Source: Piliocolobus tephrosceles
Taxonomy: Eukaryota; Chordata; Mammalia; Primates; Cercopithecidae
Assembly (NCBI RefSeq): GCF_002776525.5
Contig: NC_045441.1
Span: 123,624,275-123,688,274 of the forward strand
Reading direction: 5' to 3'
DNA: 64,000 nt
Each line of letters begins with the position of its first letter. Position 1 is the stretch's first letter. This document shows positions 53,734 to 64,000 of the stretch, in pieces. The notes under the pieces were generated by a model that saw nothing but the letters and a program-made list of their open reading frames with translations, was not told the origin of the DNA and did no database searches. A program made the position numbers and the translations under genes.

Positions 53734-55395
53734 AAGATATATTGTAATTATTGTCTAAGTAACTTTTGTTCACTTTCCATTTTTAGAAAGTTTTGCTTTC
53801 ATCCAGCCTGTTCATCTTATGATTACTATGCCAAAAGGCAAGATTATTTGACAGGACCACAATTCTTTAGTAAGGCAAAAAAAATTCTTACCAGCAGAAC
53901 TAGATTGTAAACAAAGATTGTACCCCATAATCTTAACTGATCCTATCACTTTACACACACTACTTGTGAAATACACACTAAAACAACTTAAGATTATGTA
54001 GATAAAGCTTGTCCTGAATACAAGTATATTGCTTTCAAGCGTACAAGTTAAACACCACAACTGACGAACTTACAATGTACAGAATCAATGCTACCCAACA
54101 AGATATATATTTTGAGGCACAACCAGCATTAATATACTTTAAACTTAACTTGACATACACTAAAGCTACATTTCATTATCCCACGGGTGAAAAATCTTAG
54201 CCTCATCCATTCTTCAGTATAAATTACTTATCAACATGGCTACAGATGCCAAGACCAACACACTTTAAAAATCAAACTGACCCAACAGACACAGCCCAAT
54301 TCAGGCAGCTTTGGCACAACACAACACATACTAAATTTACACTAGATAGAAAACTTCGCTATGATATATCAAAACTACATTTAGACAAAGAGTTTATAGA
54401 AAATGTAGACAGATACGTTACCATAACTGGAAAGTCTACTGTATCATGGGATGCAACAGAAACCAAAACATGCTCATTTTGGACACAATTGTGAAAACTA
54501 CACTGGCTCCCCATCATCATAGTAGATATAGCAACATACAAAATACCTGCTAAATTTACTGACTGTTGGAAGTCAACATCTTCTAGAAATCCTGGGTGGT
54601 CTTGGACATCATTGGAAACAAGTATTTTTGATAAATTATGACAAACAAAATGGGAACAATTAATATTCACATGTACTCACAGACCAGATAACTATAACTT
54701 GCTATTATCTAAGTACTTGGACCATTTATATCCACATATGAAACAACAGAGATTATTAGCATATTCTCTACAGGAAATGAACCAAGAAATGTGACTATAT
54801 TGAACAAATTTACCAGCAAAACCAAATATGCACAAAATCAAGATATTTTTCCAAAGTGTCCATTGAAAATTCAGGATGATTTAAACAACAATATATAATT
54901 TAAATCAATTGGTTGGAAACACTAGGAACCAAAATAAATATGAACAAAGTCATAAAAATAAACCCAGATATGTCAAATTACTTTTTCTCCATGATCTAGC
55001 CATCTAATGGATCATGGAATAAAGTTACGTGGTCAGTGCAACATCCTATTTACCAAACCATAACCAGACTAGACTCCCACTTACCTATATTTGTAGCTAA
55101 AGACACCTCTTTTGCAAAATGCTCTGTTAAACCCCTGGAACTCTGGACTATGCATAATTGACAGAGGATGCTGGAATGAAGCACATTGCTTGTGAACACA
55201 CCATTGGAAACCACAGTGGACCAAAGGCATGACAAACTCTCCACCCAAATTATTAGAACCAAATTTATTGAAACAAATTCTAATTAACTCATTAAAATTA
55301 ATTTACAAACCAACAGCTAGGAGAGTAAGAATAATTTTCAAAATAGAAGAATTTAAAGTCACACATGTCCAACCACAATGTATACAGTTTGAGGG

Positions 55396-55579
55396 ACAAG
55401 GATATGACAAAAAGGGACAAGGTATGACAAAAAGCTCATTTTACCAAATTTATCTCCACTAGATAAATCTCACCTAAGAAAAGCGCTATGAATATTTGTA
55501 GCAATTGGAATTATTTCAATTATTGATTGAAATTATTATGTCTACTATTTCCACAGAGATAAAAGACATAATCTACAAG
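55396..55579 (+). repeat. Block D', copy of block D with internal tandem
   Basis: Repeats block D about 1.8 kb downstream. It also contains a short tandem of gggacaagg-tatgacaaaaa (about 55393-55433) that block D lacks. Confidence 0.88.
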
Positions 55580-56084
55580 TAACTGCCTTAGAAAATCTAC
55601 AAATAACTGCCCCAGTCATTTCAGGAATACAAGAAGCAGAAATTTAGGAAGTTAAAACGGACCTATTTGATCTTTAACATAAACAACTTCTACATAGAAT
55701 AGCAATACCAAACACAAATAACATAGCATTTAAACAAGATTTAAATGGTTTACACAGAAGATGCACCTTTTTCCAAATGATTAACAAGATCTTTAGCCAT
55801 ACCCGTTGTGAAGGCTCACGGTCAAATTGAAATTCAATGGATATATTAAAACCTGGATTCTGGAATTGGCCTAAATATATTTGGGAGCATTCCCAGAACT
55901 TTGCCATCTTCATTGTAACCACTGTGTTTGCTTACTATTTACTTAAAACCTGCCTTTGTAAAACAAAATTTGTAAACAAGCTGCCAAGAGGAAATTAATT
56001 CCCATGGTGACTTGTCATTTTCGATTTTTGTAACACTCCCTCAAATTTTGTTTGCATTGTGTTTACTAAAATCACCGGGTGGAT

Positions 56085-56175
56085 TGTGCGGAGCCTCCTT
56101 GACACAACTAACTCCACCTTAGAAAAATACTCCAGTGTATATTTCATAGGGCACTTTGGCAACAAGGATAAGATG
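56085..56175 (+). mobile_element. 3' LTR start of the 45-56 kb provirus, truncated
   Basis: 91 bases, starting tgtgcggagcctccttgacacaac, matching 45067-45157 without gaps. It begins 86 bases after the env-like stop. The remaining LTR sequence is absent; block A' follows two bases later. Confidence 0.75.
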
Positions 56176-56177
56176 TA

Positions 56178-56360
56178 GGGGTTATTTCTTGGTTCAATTC
56201 TCTCAATGTTTTCTTAGTAGCTAGTAATAATTTCTAAAATTCTTGCCTAATTGAGCTATGCTAAGGGAATCCAAAGTAAGGGTATTTTTGTTCCAACTTG
56301 AGCTGGAATTGTAAACTGTACTCAGGAAAATCTGCGCATGGTGATGATAGAGACGCTAAA
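56178..56360 (+). repeat. Block A', direct copy of 43436-43625
   Basis: Sits directly after the truncated 3' LTR start, whereas its partner lies 1.4 kb before the 5' LTR. See block A for shared text. Confidence 0.85.
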
Positions 56361-57202
56361 AGTTGGCCTTCATGAGATCAACATTTTTAGCTCCCCACAT
56401 GAGTGAGAATATACAATAGAAATATAAAGCCTTGAGTAGAAAACATTTGTGGGAAAAATTTTAAAGTAATTGAAATGAAGTGCAGGGTTATTTAGAAATC
56501 AGATACTGATAGTAGGAAAAATCAGATGACTAGGTATGAAAAGAACATGAGAGATATGTAGAAACTGACAAAGTAGGAAACTGTTGGCAACAAATGAGGA
56601 AAAGCAAAATGAGTTTAGGAATTAAATTGTTTTGGAAAATGATTAGATGGCTTCCACTTTTACTATACCAATATTGTAATTGTTATCTAATTACAGGCTG
56701 TGGACTAGGCTATAAACTGGGTTTGTTTTGAGAATAATCTAAGTAATCTAAAAATATCAGTACTAAAAAGTAGAGAAAAGGACTTGTTTATTTATCTGGC
56801 CTTTGTAAAGATCTAAACACTAAACAACTAAACAGATCTAAACTAAATTTGAACTTAAACAGTTGTGAAACAATATCAACCACGTAAGTTCAAATTTAGT
56901 TAAAATAATTTAGTTTGCGTTGCAGTGTTCTTCTTTTTCAATTGTAATTAACTTTGCATTTATTCCAACATGTCAGTAACATAATTATGATAAAGCTTAT
57001 GTAGAACCGATAAAAAAGTAAAAATGACTTGGAGATTGAAAATTTCCCCTTTGGTTCTTTTTTGGACAACCTCAAATGTAAACTTCCTCATAAATATATC
57101 AACTTTGACATGACCCATTATAATCTTTTCCAGATAATTTCTTTGCAGGTAAGTAATAGCCTTTGCAGGTAAATAATATGATGCTGTCAAGAGTATCAAA
57201 CT
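56361..57202. other. AT-rich intergenic DNA with a hairpin
   Basis: No gene seen. Contains the 17-bp perfect inverted repeat at 56841-56901. Confidence 0.5.
56841..56901. repeat. Perfect 17-bp inverted repeat
   Basis: Arms aactaaatttgaactta (56841-56857) and its exact reverse complement (56885-56901), with a 27-base loop. Confidence 0.9.
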
Positions 57203-57327
57203 TTTAGCTGGGTATGGTGGCTCACACCTGTGATCCCAGCACTTTGAGAGTATTGGAAGCCAGGAGTTTGAGACCAGCCTCAGCAATAGAGCAAGACTAT
57301 CTCTATTGAAAAAACAAACAAAAAATA
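57203..57327 (+). mobile_element. Alu monomer (FLAM-like)
   Basis: Single left-arm monomer, agctgggtatggtggctcac to an acaaacaaaaaa tail. Confidence 0.8.
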
Positions 57328-57370
57328 GTATTGAACTTCTAGTTGAGGATTAATGAATCTTGATTATGGC

Positions 57371-57401
<31 letters not shown>

Positions 57402-57987
57402 GTAGAATGATGCTTTTAGATTCTGATGAATTCCCATGTCTATGCTTTGTACCCAAGTAGCGTCGTCTTAGCCGTGCCCTGAAAGGGGAGAGTGTGGCTC
57501 ATTCATGCAATATTATTAGGTTGATAAATTGGGTTGATGATATATGACTACAAAGGGTTGAAGTGTATCTAGGATCTAGAGATACTCTCAGAGGGATTCA
57601 GGAGACTAAAACAATTTTTTATAATGATACTAAAAGCATTTTTCTTTTTTATTGTCATTCTCTCACAAGTGTATAGTGGAGTTTCCAGAGGCCACATGGT
57701 GTGTGATATTCCAATAGAGTGAATGAAGAAGGTATGAAAATCCAGCTGTCTTCTATTAAGCCATACATTAATGAGTTTTATAAAAATGCAAAATAATGCC
57801 ATTCTTCTCACTAAAGTTTTGTTTTCGAAAATATAGTTGTATTTTCATAAAACATTATTTGTATAACATATAATGCTTATTTTTAAAAATTATTAATACA
57901 TAAATTTGTTTAAATTTCTGAGTTTTAGTTTTTAGTATGGTAAATATTGATATATAACCCACATTAAACAAAAGCTCTTTGGGGTCT
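57328..57987. other. Intergenic DNA
   Basis: AT-rich with a long A tract (about 57370-57395); no gene or named element recognised. Confidence 0.5.
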
Positions 57988-57994
57988 TCAATAA

Positions 57995-58284
57995 TTTTTT
58001 TTTTGAGGTGGAGTCTTGCTCTGTCACCCAGGCTGGAGTGAAGTGGTGCAATCTTGGCTCACTGTAACCTCTGCCTCCCAGGTTCAAGCGCTTCTCCTGC
58101 CTTCAGCCTCCCCAGTAGCTGGGAGTATGGGCGTGTGCCACCAAACCCAAGTAATTTTTGTATTTTTAGTAGAGACGGGTTTCACCATGTTGGCCAGGAT
58201 GGTCTGGATCTCTTAACCTCGTGATCCACCCACCTTGGCCTCCCAAAGTGCTGGGATTACAGGTGTGAGCCACCGCACCTGGCC
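57995..58284 (-). mobile_element. Alu with perfect target duplication
   Basis: Minus-orientation Alu flanked by identical tcaataattttt at 57988-57999 and 58285-58296. Confidence 0.94.
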
Positions 58285-58627
58285 TCAATAATTTTTAAGA
58301 GTATAAAGTGGTCATGAGACCCAGAAGTTTGACCACTGCCATAAAGTTCCACTGCTATTCCTCATTCAAGGAGGAAACATCCACAGCATCCCTAATAGTT
58401 GGTCACTCAACCTAGGAACAAGTAATTCCATTCTGTTTTTTTTCTACTTTCAGATCTACAGTAATAATTAACCTTGTATTGTTTGATGCCAACTTTTGTG
58501 TTTTTACATGTAAGTAGAGGAAGATGATTATTTATATACAATATGTGAATATAATAGGACTCTTCAGGTAGTAGTTAATCTCAATATTATTAAAACAATA
58601 TTATTAGTACTACTTTAAACATTTTTT

Positions 58628-59145
<518 letters not shown>

Positions 59146-59150
59146 GCTCC

Positions 59151-59492
59151 TGATACGGTTTGGCTGTGTCCCCACCCAAATCTCACCTTGAATTCCCATA
59201 TGCTGTGGGAGGGGCCCAGTGGGAGGTAATTGAATCACAGAGGCAGGTCTTTCCTGTGCTATTTTCATGCTAGTAAATAAGTCTCATGAAATCTGATGGT
59301 TTTAAAAAGAGGAGTCCCTGCACAAGCTCTTTTCTCTTGTCTGCTGCCATGTGAGATGTGCCTTTCACCTTCTGCCATGATTGTGAAGCCTCCCCAGCCA
59401 TGTGGAACTGTAAGTCCATTAAACCTCTTTCTCTTGTAAATTGTGCAGTCTTGGATATGTCTTTATCAGCAGTGTGAAAATTGACTAATACA
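59151..59492 (+). mobile_element. MST-type (ERVL-MaLR) solo LTR
   Basis: 342 bases from TGATACGGTTTGGCTGTGTCC to GACTAATACA, including the ctgccgcc/atgattgtgaagcctcc blocks of MaLR LTRs. It is flanked by 5-base gctcc at 59146-59150 and 59493-59497. Confidence 0.88.
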
Positions 59493-59497
59493 GCTCC

Positions 59498-60938
59498 CAG
59501 ATACTTTCATTCTTAATGAGTGCATGGATTTGGGAGGCAGCTTGTCAATTTGTCAGACAACCTTAATCATCATGTCTTTATTCCATGCCCCATAGAACTC
59601 CTGGAACCATCCTCTTTCTGGTCTTAGTGCTGTCATAAAAGTTTCATAACAGTCCTTCAAATTCTGAAGACAATATCATATCTCACCCAGTTGTTTATTC
59701 TCCAAACAAATCATTTCCTGTTGTTTTGACTGTTCTCCATCTGACATGACTTTTAATCTTCTCATTTGTCTGGATTTTCATGGTTCTGGCACACATAGCA
59801 AGAAGAGAATTTCTTTGGGAATGATCTTACTGGAGTCAAGGGCAGTTAAGAGTATCAGCTTTGTCAGTTTGTCATTCTATATTTCATACTATTGTTCTTA
59901 CTTAATTACTGGTAGCAAAAATCTTATTTCTTTTTATTGAGTTTCTCCAAGGATTAAGTCTCTGCCATTCTGTTTGTACAGTATTTGTCAAATCCGAACT
60001 GTCATTCAGACCTTGGGATTATTCCTAAATTTCAGCCTATCACATTTTAAGTCTCCCCTCAAATCAAAAGCGGTAAAACTTTCTTCTATCTTCTCCCATT
60101 CTTGGAATAAAGAATGTGAATATGATATTTTAAAGCAAGTAAGCCAAGTAAAAATTCAAAGTTATATTAAAAAGAGAAAGATGAAATAGTAATGATAATA
60201 ATGGCCTACTTACTCAGTACTTATAGAAAGGATAAAAGATATAATGAAGAGCAATCTCACTTCTTTTAAGAAAAAAACAAAACAATCTTTATTGTCTTTT
60301 AGGTGAACTGCCTGAAATGATTGCACATGAAAAAAAAATCTCTTATTGGCTTTTATCTCCAAAGAAAATGTTATGCAAATCACTGTCCTCAATTCCCCCA
60401 TTCCTATCTAATTTTAAGCACTCAGTATACCAAGTGTTTATGGTTACTTTGGCCCCCAGATTAATTGATCTCATAGAAATTGTTAAATTAGCCTTTGAGT
60501 TTCATCAACTTTGTTGTGGGTCAAGTGGAAGTTATTTATTGTGCTCAACCACCAAAGGCAAATGGCAAACTCTTCAAAGTGTCTCAAAGTGAAGACAGGA
60601 GGGTACAGCCATGCCGGTTCCATTCGGGTGATTTAACAACTTCATTTTTGAAAGTGAAAATCCAAAACCTATGTACACACATTTTACACATACACACACA
60701 CACACAAACACACACGCATATATAGGTTCCTATATGTAGGTTAACATATGTTAACCTATATATGTTAATCTATATATAGGTTAACATAACATATATAGGT
60801 GACTATATATGCGTGTGTGTATATATATCTAGAGAGAGAGAAATACTTAATACAACTATGTTTAAAACATAGCTAGTGTTCTATACTATTCACTTTTGAG
60901 TGAATTACTCTGAAGAATAGTCACTTAAAGATTTAAAG
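59498..60938. other. Intergenic DNA with microsatellite and palindromes
   Basis: No gene identified. The right part holds a short CA repeat (60690-60715), a 22-bp palindrome (60737-60758) and TA-rich sequence to 60830. Confidence 0.5.
60737..60758. repeat. Perfect 22-bp palindrome in AT-rich cluster
   Basis: The sequence equals its own reverse complement over 22 bases, centred on acatatgt. The half-site taggttaaca recurs at about 60776-60787. Confidence 0.9.
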
Positions 60939-61228
<290 letters not shown>

Positions 61229-61487
61229 ATGTAAAGATGTTGGTAAATTTGAGTAAGCTAAAACCACATGAAAGTCTATAATGTTATTAATTGTTATGAA
61301 TAACATGTTATAAGATGTTATTAATGAAAGTATTGAGAATTGCTGTTCTTAATTTTCGTGGGGTTCTTTTTTTGAGATTGATACTGTCTCTATATTCACC
61401 GAACGTCCTAACACGTGTGTATGTGTTATATACATATACATATATATGCATTATAGATGCATACATATACATCTATAAGAGCATGTG
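61229..61487. other. AT-rich spacer with TA/CA repeat
   Basis: Degenerate purine-pyrimidine alternation at about 61410-61480; no gene seen. Confidence 0.5.
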
Positions 61488-61862
61488 TCTTAGTCAATTT
61501 CCTTTGCTATAAAGGAATACCTGAGACTGGATAACTTTTTTAAAAAAGAGGTTTATTTGGTTCATGGTCTGCGGGCTGTACCAGAAACATGGTGTCAGCA
61601 TCTACTTTAAGGATTTCTACTCATGCTGGAAGGGGAGAGGGAGCAGGCATCACATGGCAAGAAAGGAAGGAAAAGAGAGGGGAGGGAGGTGCCAGACTCT
61701 TCTTAGCGATCAGACCTCAAGGGAACAAATAGAGTGAGATTTCACTCACCACCACAAGTATCCACCCCCATAACACAAACACCTCCCACCAGGTCCCACC
61801 TCCAACACTGGGGATCAAATTTCAACATGAGATTTGGAGGGGAAAATGTCCAAACTATATTA
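61488..61862 (+). mobile_element. LTR-like repeat, family uncertain
   Basis: Reads tgtcttagtcaatttcc, aatacctgagactggataac, gaggtttatttgg, then cacctcccaccaggtcccacc and gagatttggagggg. This is a common primate LTR-type interspersed repeat (ERVL/MaLR-like). I cannot fix the subfamily. Confidence 0.5.
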
Positions 61863-61867
61863 GGATT

Positions 61868-61975
61868 TTTTAAAACTTTTATTTTAGGTTCAGGGGTACC
61901 TGTGCAGGTTTGTTAAATAAATAAACTTGTGTCGTATGGATTTGTTTTACAGATTATTTCATCACCCAGGTATTA
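61868..61975 (-). mobile_element. L1 3' end fragment (minus)
   Basis: Reads cttttattttaggttcaggggtacctgtgcaggtttgtta, the reverse complement of a primate L1 3' UTR. Confidence 0.8.
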
Positions 61976-62383
61976 CCTGGGGAGAGGATAAAAGCTTTTG
62001 TCATATTTTCTGAGAGGTGATGGCAAGGGAATGATACATGAAAGGCTGAAAGCTTGATAAGGGAAGTAGTGGACTGAGAAAAATGGCAAGTGATACTGCT
62101 TCAAAACTGAGACTTTGCCCTTAGTGCACTTTTCAAATCTATTTTGCAGCATCTAAAGATCTTTCGTTTTAGAATTGGGAAATGTTAAGTCATTCAGCTC
62201 AACCTTTCACAAGAAACCATGATGGTCTCAGTCATTCAGCCTCTGAATATCTCTAGTGATAAGGATGTTACTACTTCCTGTAGCTACAATATTCTTTATT
62301 ATGTGAAACCCAAGTCTACCTTAACTAACCACCTTAACTAAGACTCATTGTCTTAAAGGGAGAGCATCAGGATAAATAGGTGC
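61976..62383. other. Intergenic spacer
   Basis: No gene or named repeat seen. Confidence 0.5.
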
Positions 62384-62515
62384 TTAATACCTAGGTGATG
62401 GGTTGAGAGGTGTAGCAAACCAGCATGGCATATGTTTACCTGTGTAACAAACCTGCATGTCTTGCACATGTACCCCAGAACTTAAAAGAAAATAAAATTA
62501 ATATAAAAAGAAGGA
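62384..62515 (+). mobile_element. L1 3' end fragment (plus)
   Basis: Reads gatgggttgagaggtgtagc, aaccagcatggcatatg, gtaacaaacctgcatgt, cacatgtaccccagaac and an A-rich tail: an L1 3' UTR in forward orientation. Confidence 0.85.
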
Positions 62516-62564
62516 AAAAAAGAAAATTCCTATCAGTTTTTTTTTTTTTTTTTGGGTGGGGGGT

Positions 62565-63500
62565 AGAAATTGATAAACCGATTCTAATATTTATATGGAA
62601 GGACCTAGAATGGCCAAAAAACTTTGAGAAAGAACATTATTGGAAGACTAACACTAACAATTTTAAGACTTACTATAAAGCTACAGTAGTTAAGGCAGTG
62701 TTGTATAGTTTTTAGAAGATAAAAAAAGAGATGTCTTCCCGATCTCATGTAAAAGAAAGCATCTTAGAGAAGATATAAAGAGCACTAAATGAAAAGATTG
62801 ATAAATCTGATCCCATCAAAATCCAGCATATTTTTCATATTAATATGCTGTAAAGAGCATACAAATTTGAGCCCCAGAATGTTTCAGGATATTTGCAACA
62901 CATATATAATTAACAAAGGACTGTTACCAGAATATATAAAAGACTCCTACAATCATTAAGGAAACAATAACCAAATAAAAAAATCGGAAAAGACTTGAGC
63001 AGATATTTAATAAAACTGGAGACCCCAATGGCCAATAAACATATGAAAAAGTATTAAACTTTATTAGTCATCAGTGAAAGGCAAATTAAAATCACAACCA
63101 GATACCATTACAAACCGCCTACATTGGGAAGAGTTACAGATGATATTTATTGTTTGTGAGCAACATAATTTTTCATATGTACCTGAGGAAAGCACATTGG
63201 TAATCATTTTGAAAAATAATTTGTTATCTAGGAAAGTTGAAGATATGAACATTTGTACTTCAGCAATTTCCGTCCTAGGGAAACTTACACATGTGTATCC
63301 TAGTGCCTATGTGTACAAAGATGTTCACAGCAGCATGGGTAGTAACTGAGAAAGCCCAGAAACCACTTAGATGCCTATCGGCAAGAGATTGGATAAGTAC
63401 ATTGCAATATATTTATACAATGGACTATCAAGATGAAAATAAAATTATAATTAAAAGAATGAATGAAATTACAATTAAATGAATGAAAGAAACCTCATCT
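62565..63500 (+). mobile_element. L1 ORF2 C-terminal and 3' fragment
   Basis: Reads accgattctaatatttatatggaaggacc through aaaccacttagatgcctatc and ttatacaatggac, the degraded end of an L1M ORF2 reading forward. Numerous stops. Confidence 0.8.
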
Positions 63501-63650
63501 TTCATGATGAAATGAGGCTAATTATTTATGCTGTAAATAATATAATGTAAATGTTAATATTAATATATAAATAATACATAAGTAAATATATTATATTTTA
63601 AATATTTAATAATATATTTAATATATGATGAATCTATCCTTTATATAGTG
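63501..63650. other. AT-rich spacer
   Basis: Almost pure A and T from about 63520 to 63645 (taatattaatatataa type). No element recognised. Confidence 0.6.
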
Positions 63651-64000
63651 TATTAGAGTTCTCTAGAGGGACAGGATTAATAGGATAGATGCAGATATGA
63701 AAGGAGGTTTATTAAGGAGTATTGACTCAACGTGATCACATGGTGAAGTTTCACAATAGGCCATCTGCAAACTGAGGAGCAAGGAAGCCAGTCCAAGTCC
63801 CAAAACCTCTGAAGTAGGGAAGCCGACAGTGCAGCCTCCAGTCTGTGGTGAAAGGTCCGAGTCCAAAAGCTGAAGAGCTTGGAGTCTGATGTTTGAGGGC
63901 AGGAAGCATCCAGCACAGGAGAAAGATGTAGGCTGGAAGACTAAGCCAGTCTAGTCTTTCCACATTCTTCTGCCTGCTTTATAATCTGGCTGTACTGGCA
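63651..64000 (-). mobile_element. MLT2-like (ERVL) LTR, cut by window end
   Basis: Reads gttctctagagggacagg, ggaggtttattaaggagtattgactca, aataggccatctgcaaactgagg and ctgcctgctttataatctgg, the reverse complement of an ERVL-type MLT2 LTR. It continues past position 64000. Confidence 0.7.

Larger units (their letters stand above)
51790..55998 (+). pseudogene. Env-like region of the 45-56 kb provirus
   Basis: Follows integrase and precedes the 3' LTR, where env belongs. The first open part (51803-52159) has a hydrophobic leader-like stretch (LPSFLFSFSLIFTT) and ends CHCHLPTPYIYELNAASA. Later frames carry many N-x-S/T glycosylation sites (NDTTKC, NMTCLNITHFYK, NQTD, HNTTHT). A fusion-peptide-like segment (IFVAIGIISII) occurs twice, at about 53655 and 55490. 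After the second come heptads (VTALENLQITAPVISGIQ), then a Trp-rich stem and a membrane anchor (NFAIFIVTTVFAYYLL, 55897-55944) ending LPRGN-stop at 55998. At least three stops interrupt the last part alone. An Alu lies at 52768-53058. Dead; family unassigned. Confidence 0.6.

Overview
This window is nuclear DNA from a primate, most likely an Old World monkey. It has one intact protein-coding gene with spliced exons, dozens of Alu, L1, MIR and LTR insertions, and a 10-N assembly gap at 26642-26651. The species-group inference rests mainly on the Alu at 58732-59024, which carries sequence variants I associate with the cercopithecid AluYR group.

Positions 2366-18850 (minus strand) hold a complete AKR1B1 (aldose reductase) gene. 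Its ten coding exons join without a break into a 316-residue protein, and all exon edges have GT/AG splice sites. The catalytic residues Asp44, Tyr49, Lys78 and His111 are present. A CpG-rich promoter with TATA-like and CCAAT boxes lies just upstream (18810-19080). About 1.2 kb upstream (20026-20110) is a cluster of three tonicity-response (TonE/ORE) motifs with a nearby AP-1 heptamer, as expected for a gene induced by hypertonic stress. Positions 1-2365 are downstream intergenic DNA.

From 19.1 kb to the end I find no host gene, only intergenic DNA packed with dead transposons. These include an L1M element (22.6-26.8 kb, with a tandemly duplicated 5' part); the 3' half of a class I (gammaretrovirus-like) ERV with integrase, env and LTR remnants (26.8-30.0 kb); an antisense ERV pol scrap (31.1-31.75 kb); and a nearly full-length Tigger1 DNA transposon (36.1-38.6 kb).

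A large decayed provirus lies at about 45.1-56.2 kb. Its pol resembles the ERV-L (class III) type, yet it is followed by a long env-like region ending in a fusion-peptide/heptad/membrane-anchor module. Several direct duplications lie in and around it, and an LTR12-like LTR with five CCAAT boxes is nested inside. The last part (57-64 kb) holds Alus, L1 tails, an MST-type solo LTR with a 5-bp target duplication, AT-rich palindromes, and an MLT2-like LTR running off the end.

Only AKR1B1 looks functional. The most unusual structure is the 45-56 kb provirus with its nested duplications.
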